The translations under genes were made by a program, and so were the position numbers. 21,311 bases of DNA from Sulfuricystis sp964478415 (GTDB lineage: Bacteria; Pseudomonadota; Gammaproteobacteria; Burkholderiales; Rhodocyclaceae). The notes below the pieces were generated by a model that saw nothing but the letters and a program-made list of their open reading frames with translations, had not been told where the DNA came from and ran no database searches. Positions 21,302 to 21,311 of the stretch are shown here, piece after piece. The DNA lies in the NCBI GenBank assembly GCA_964478415.1, contig CAYZII010000039.1:1-21311 (forward strand), in the 5' to 3' direction. Every line of letters begins with the position of its first letter. Within the stretch, counting starts at the first letter, position 1.

Positions 21302-21311
21302 GTGTCAACAT

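Noticed and set aside
1..21311. CRISPR arrays, rRNA genes, insertion-sequence transposases, prophage genes
   Set aside because: No regularly spaced repeats and no transposase, integrase or phage protein were recognised on either strand. The only repeats seen are those listed.

Overview
The window looks like chromosomal DNA of a GC-rich betaproteobacterium, most plausibly a sulfur- or aromatics-associated lineage such as Sulfuritalea, Sterolibacterium or Denitratisoma relatives. This is judged from the family flavour of the proteins, the dut-coaBC / radC-rpmB-rpmG order and the icd-csp-clpS-clpA order. The taxon is inference; there is no rRNA gene to settle it.

Left part (1-11667), central carbon metabolism and proteolysis: the start of an unidentified exported protein; aceK (isocitrate dehydrogenase kinase/phosphatase) divergent from its substrate gene icd; a cold-shock gene with a long leader; clpS-clpA-rraA; then aceA (isocitrate lyase), a glycerate 2-kinase and aceB (malate synthase). 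The whole isocitrate branch point (Icd, its regulator AceK, and both glyoxylate-shunt enzymes) lies within about 11.6 kb. aceA and aceB share a near-identical palindromic promoter element, TCTT(A/C)TATAAGATACTT.

Middle part (11668-17910), a periplasmic redox cluster: a tetraheme NapC/NirT-type quinone-linked cytochrome, a heme protein with an ethylbenzene-dehydrogenase-like domain, a diheme FccA-like cytochrome, an FccB-like flavoprotein, a second FccB-like flavoprotein, and a Tat-type Rieske protein. The second fccB has an in-frame TAA at codon 71. The Rieske gene has an apparent +1 frameshift near its 3' end. The cluster has its own good sigma70-type promoter, a leader of about 180 nt that can fold to hide the first ribosome-binding site, and an internal duplicated hairpin region ending in a strong intrinsic terminator. 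The likely role is electron transfer between a reduced sulfur compound (or a similar donor), periplasmic cytochromes and the quinone pool; the substrate cannot be fixed from sequence.

Right part (17911-20815), housekeeping: dut and coaBC on the minus strand, radC, rpmB and rpmG on the plus strand, with a clear terminator after rpmG.

Right edge (20883-21311): no convincing protein gene, but a dense succession of stable hairpins ending in a long closed stem 1-10 bases before the window edge. This is a large structured RNA or mobile-element end. One attractive reading is an omega-RNA (HEARO-type) leader of an IscB-like gene starting at or just beyond the edge. An alternative is a minus-strand small RNA ending in a U-tract.
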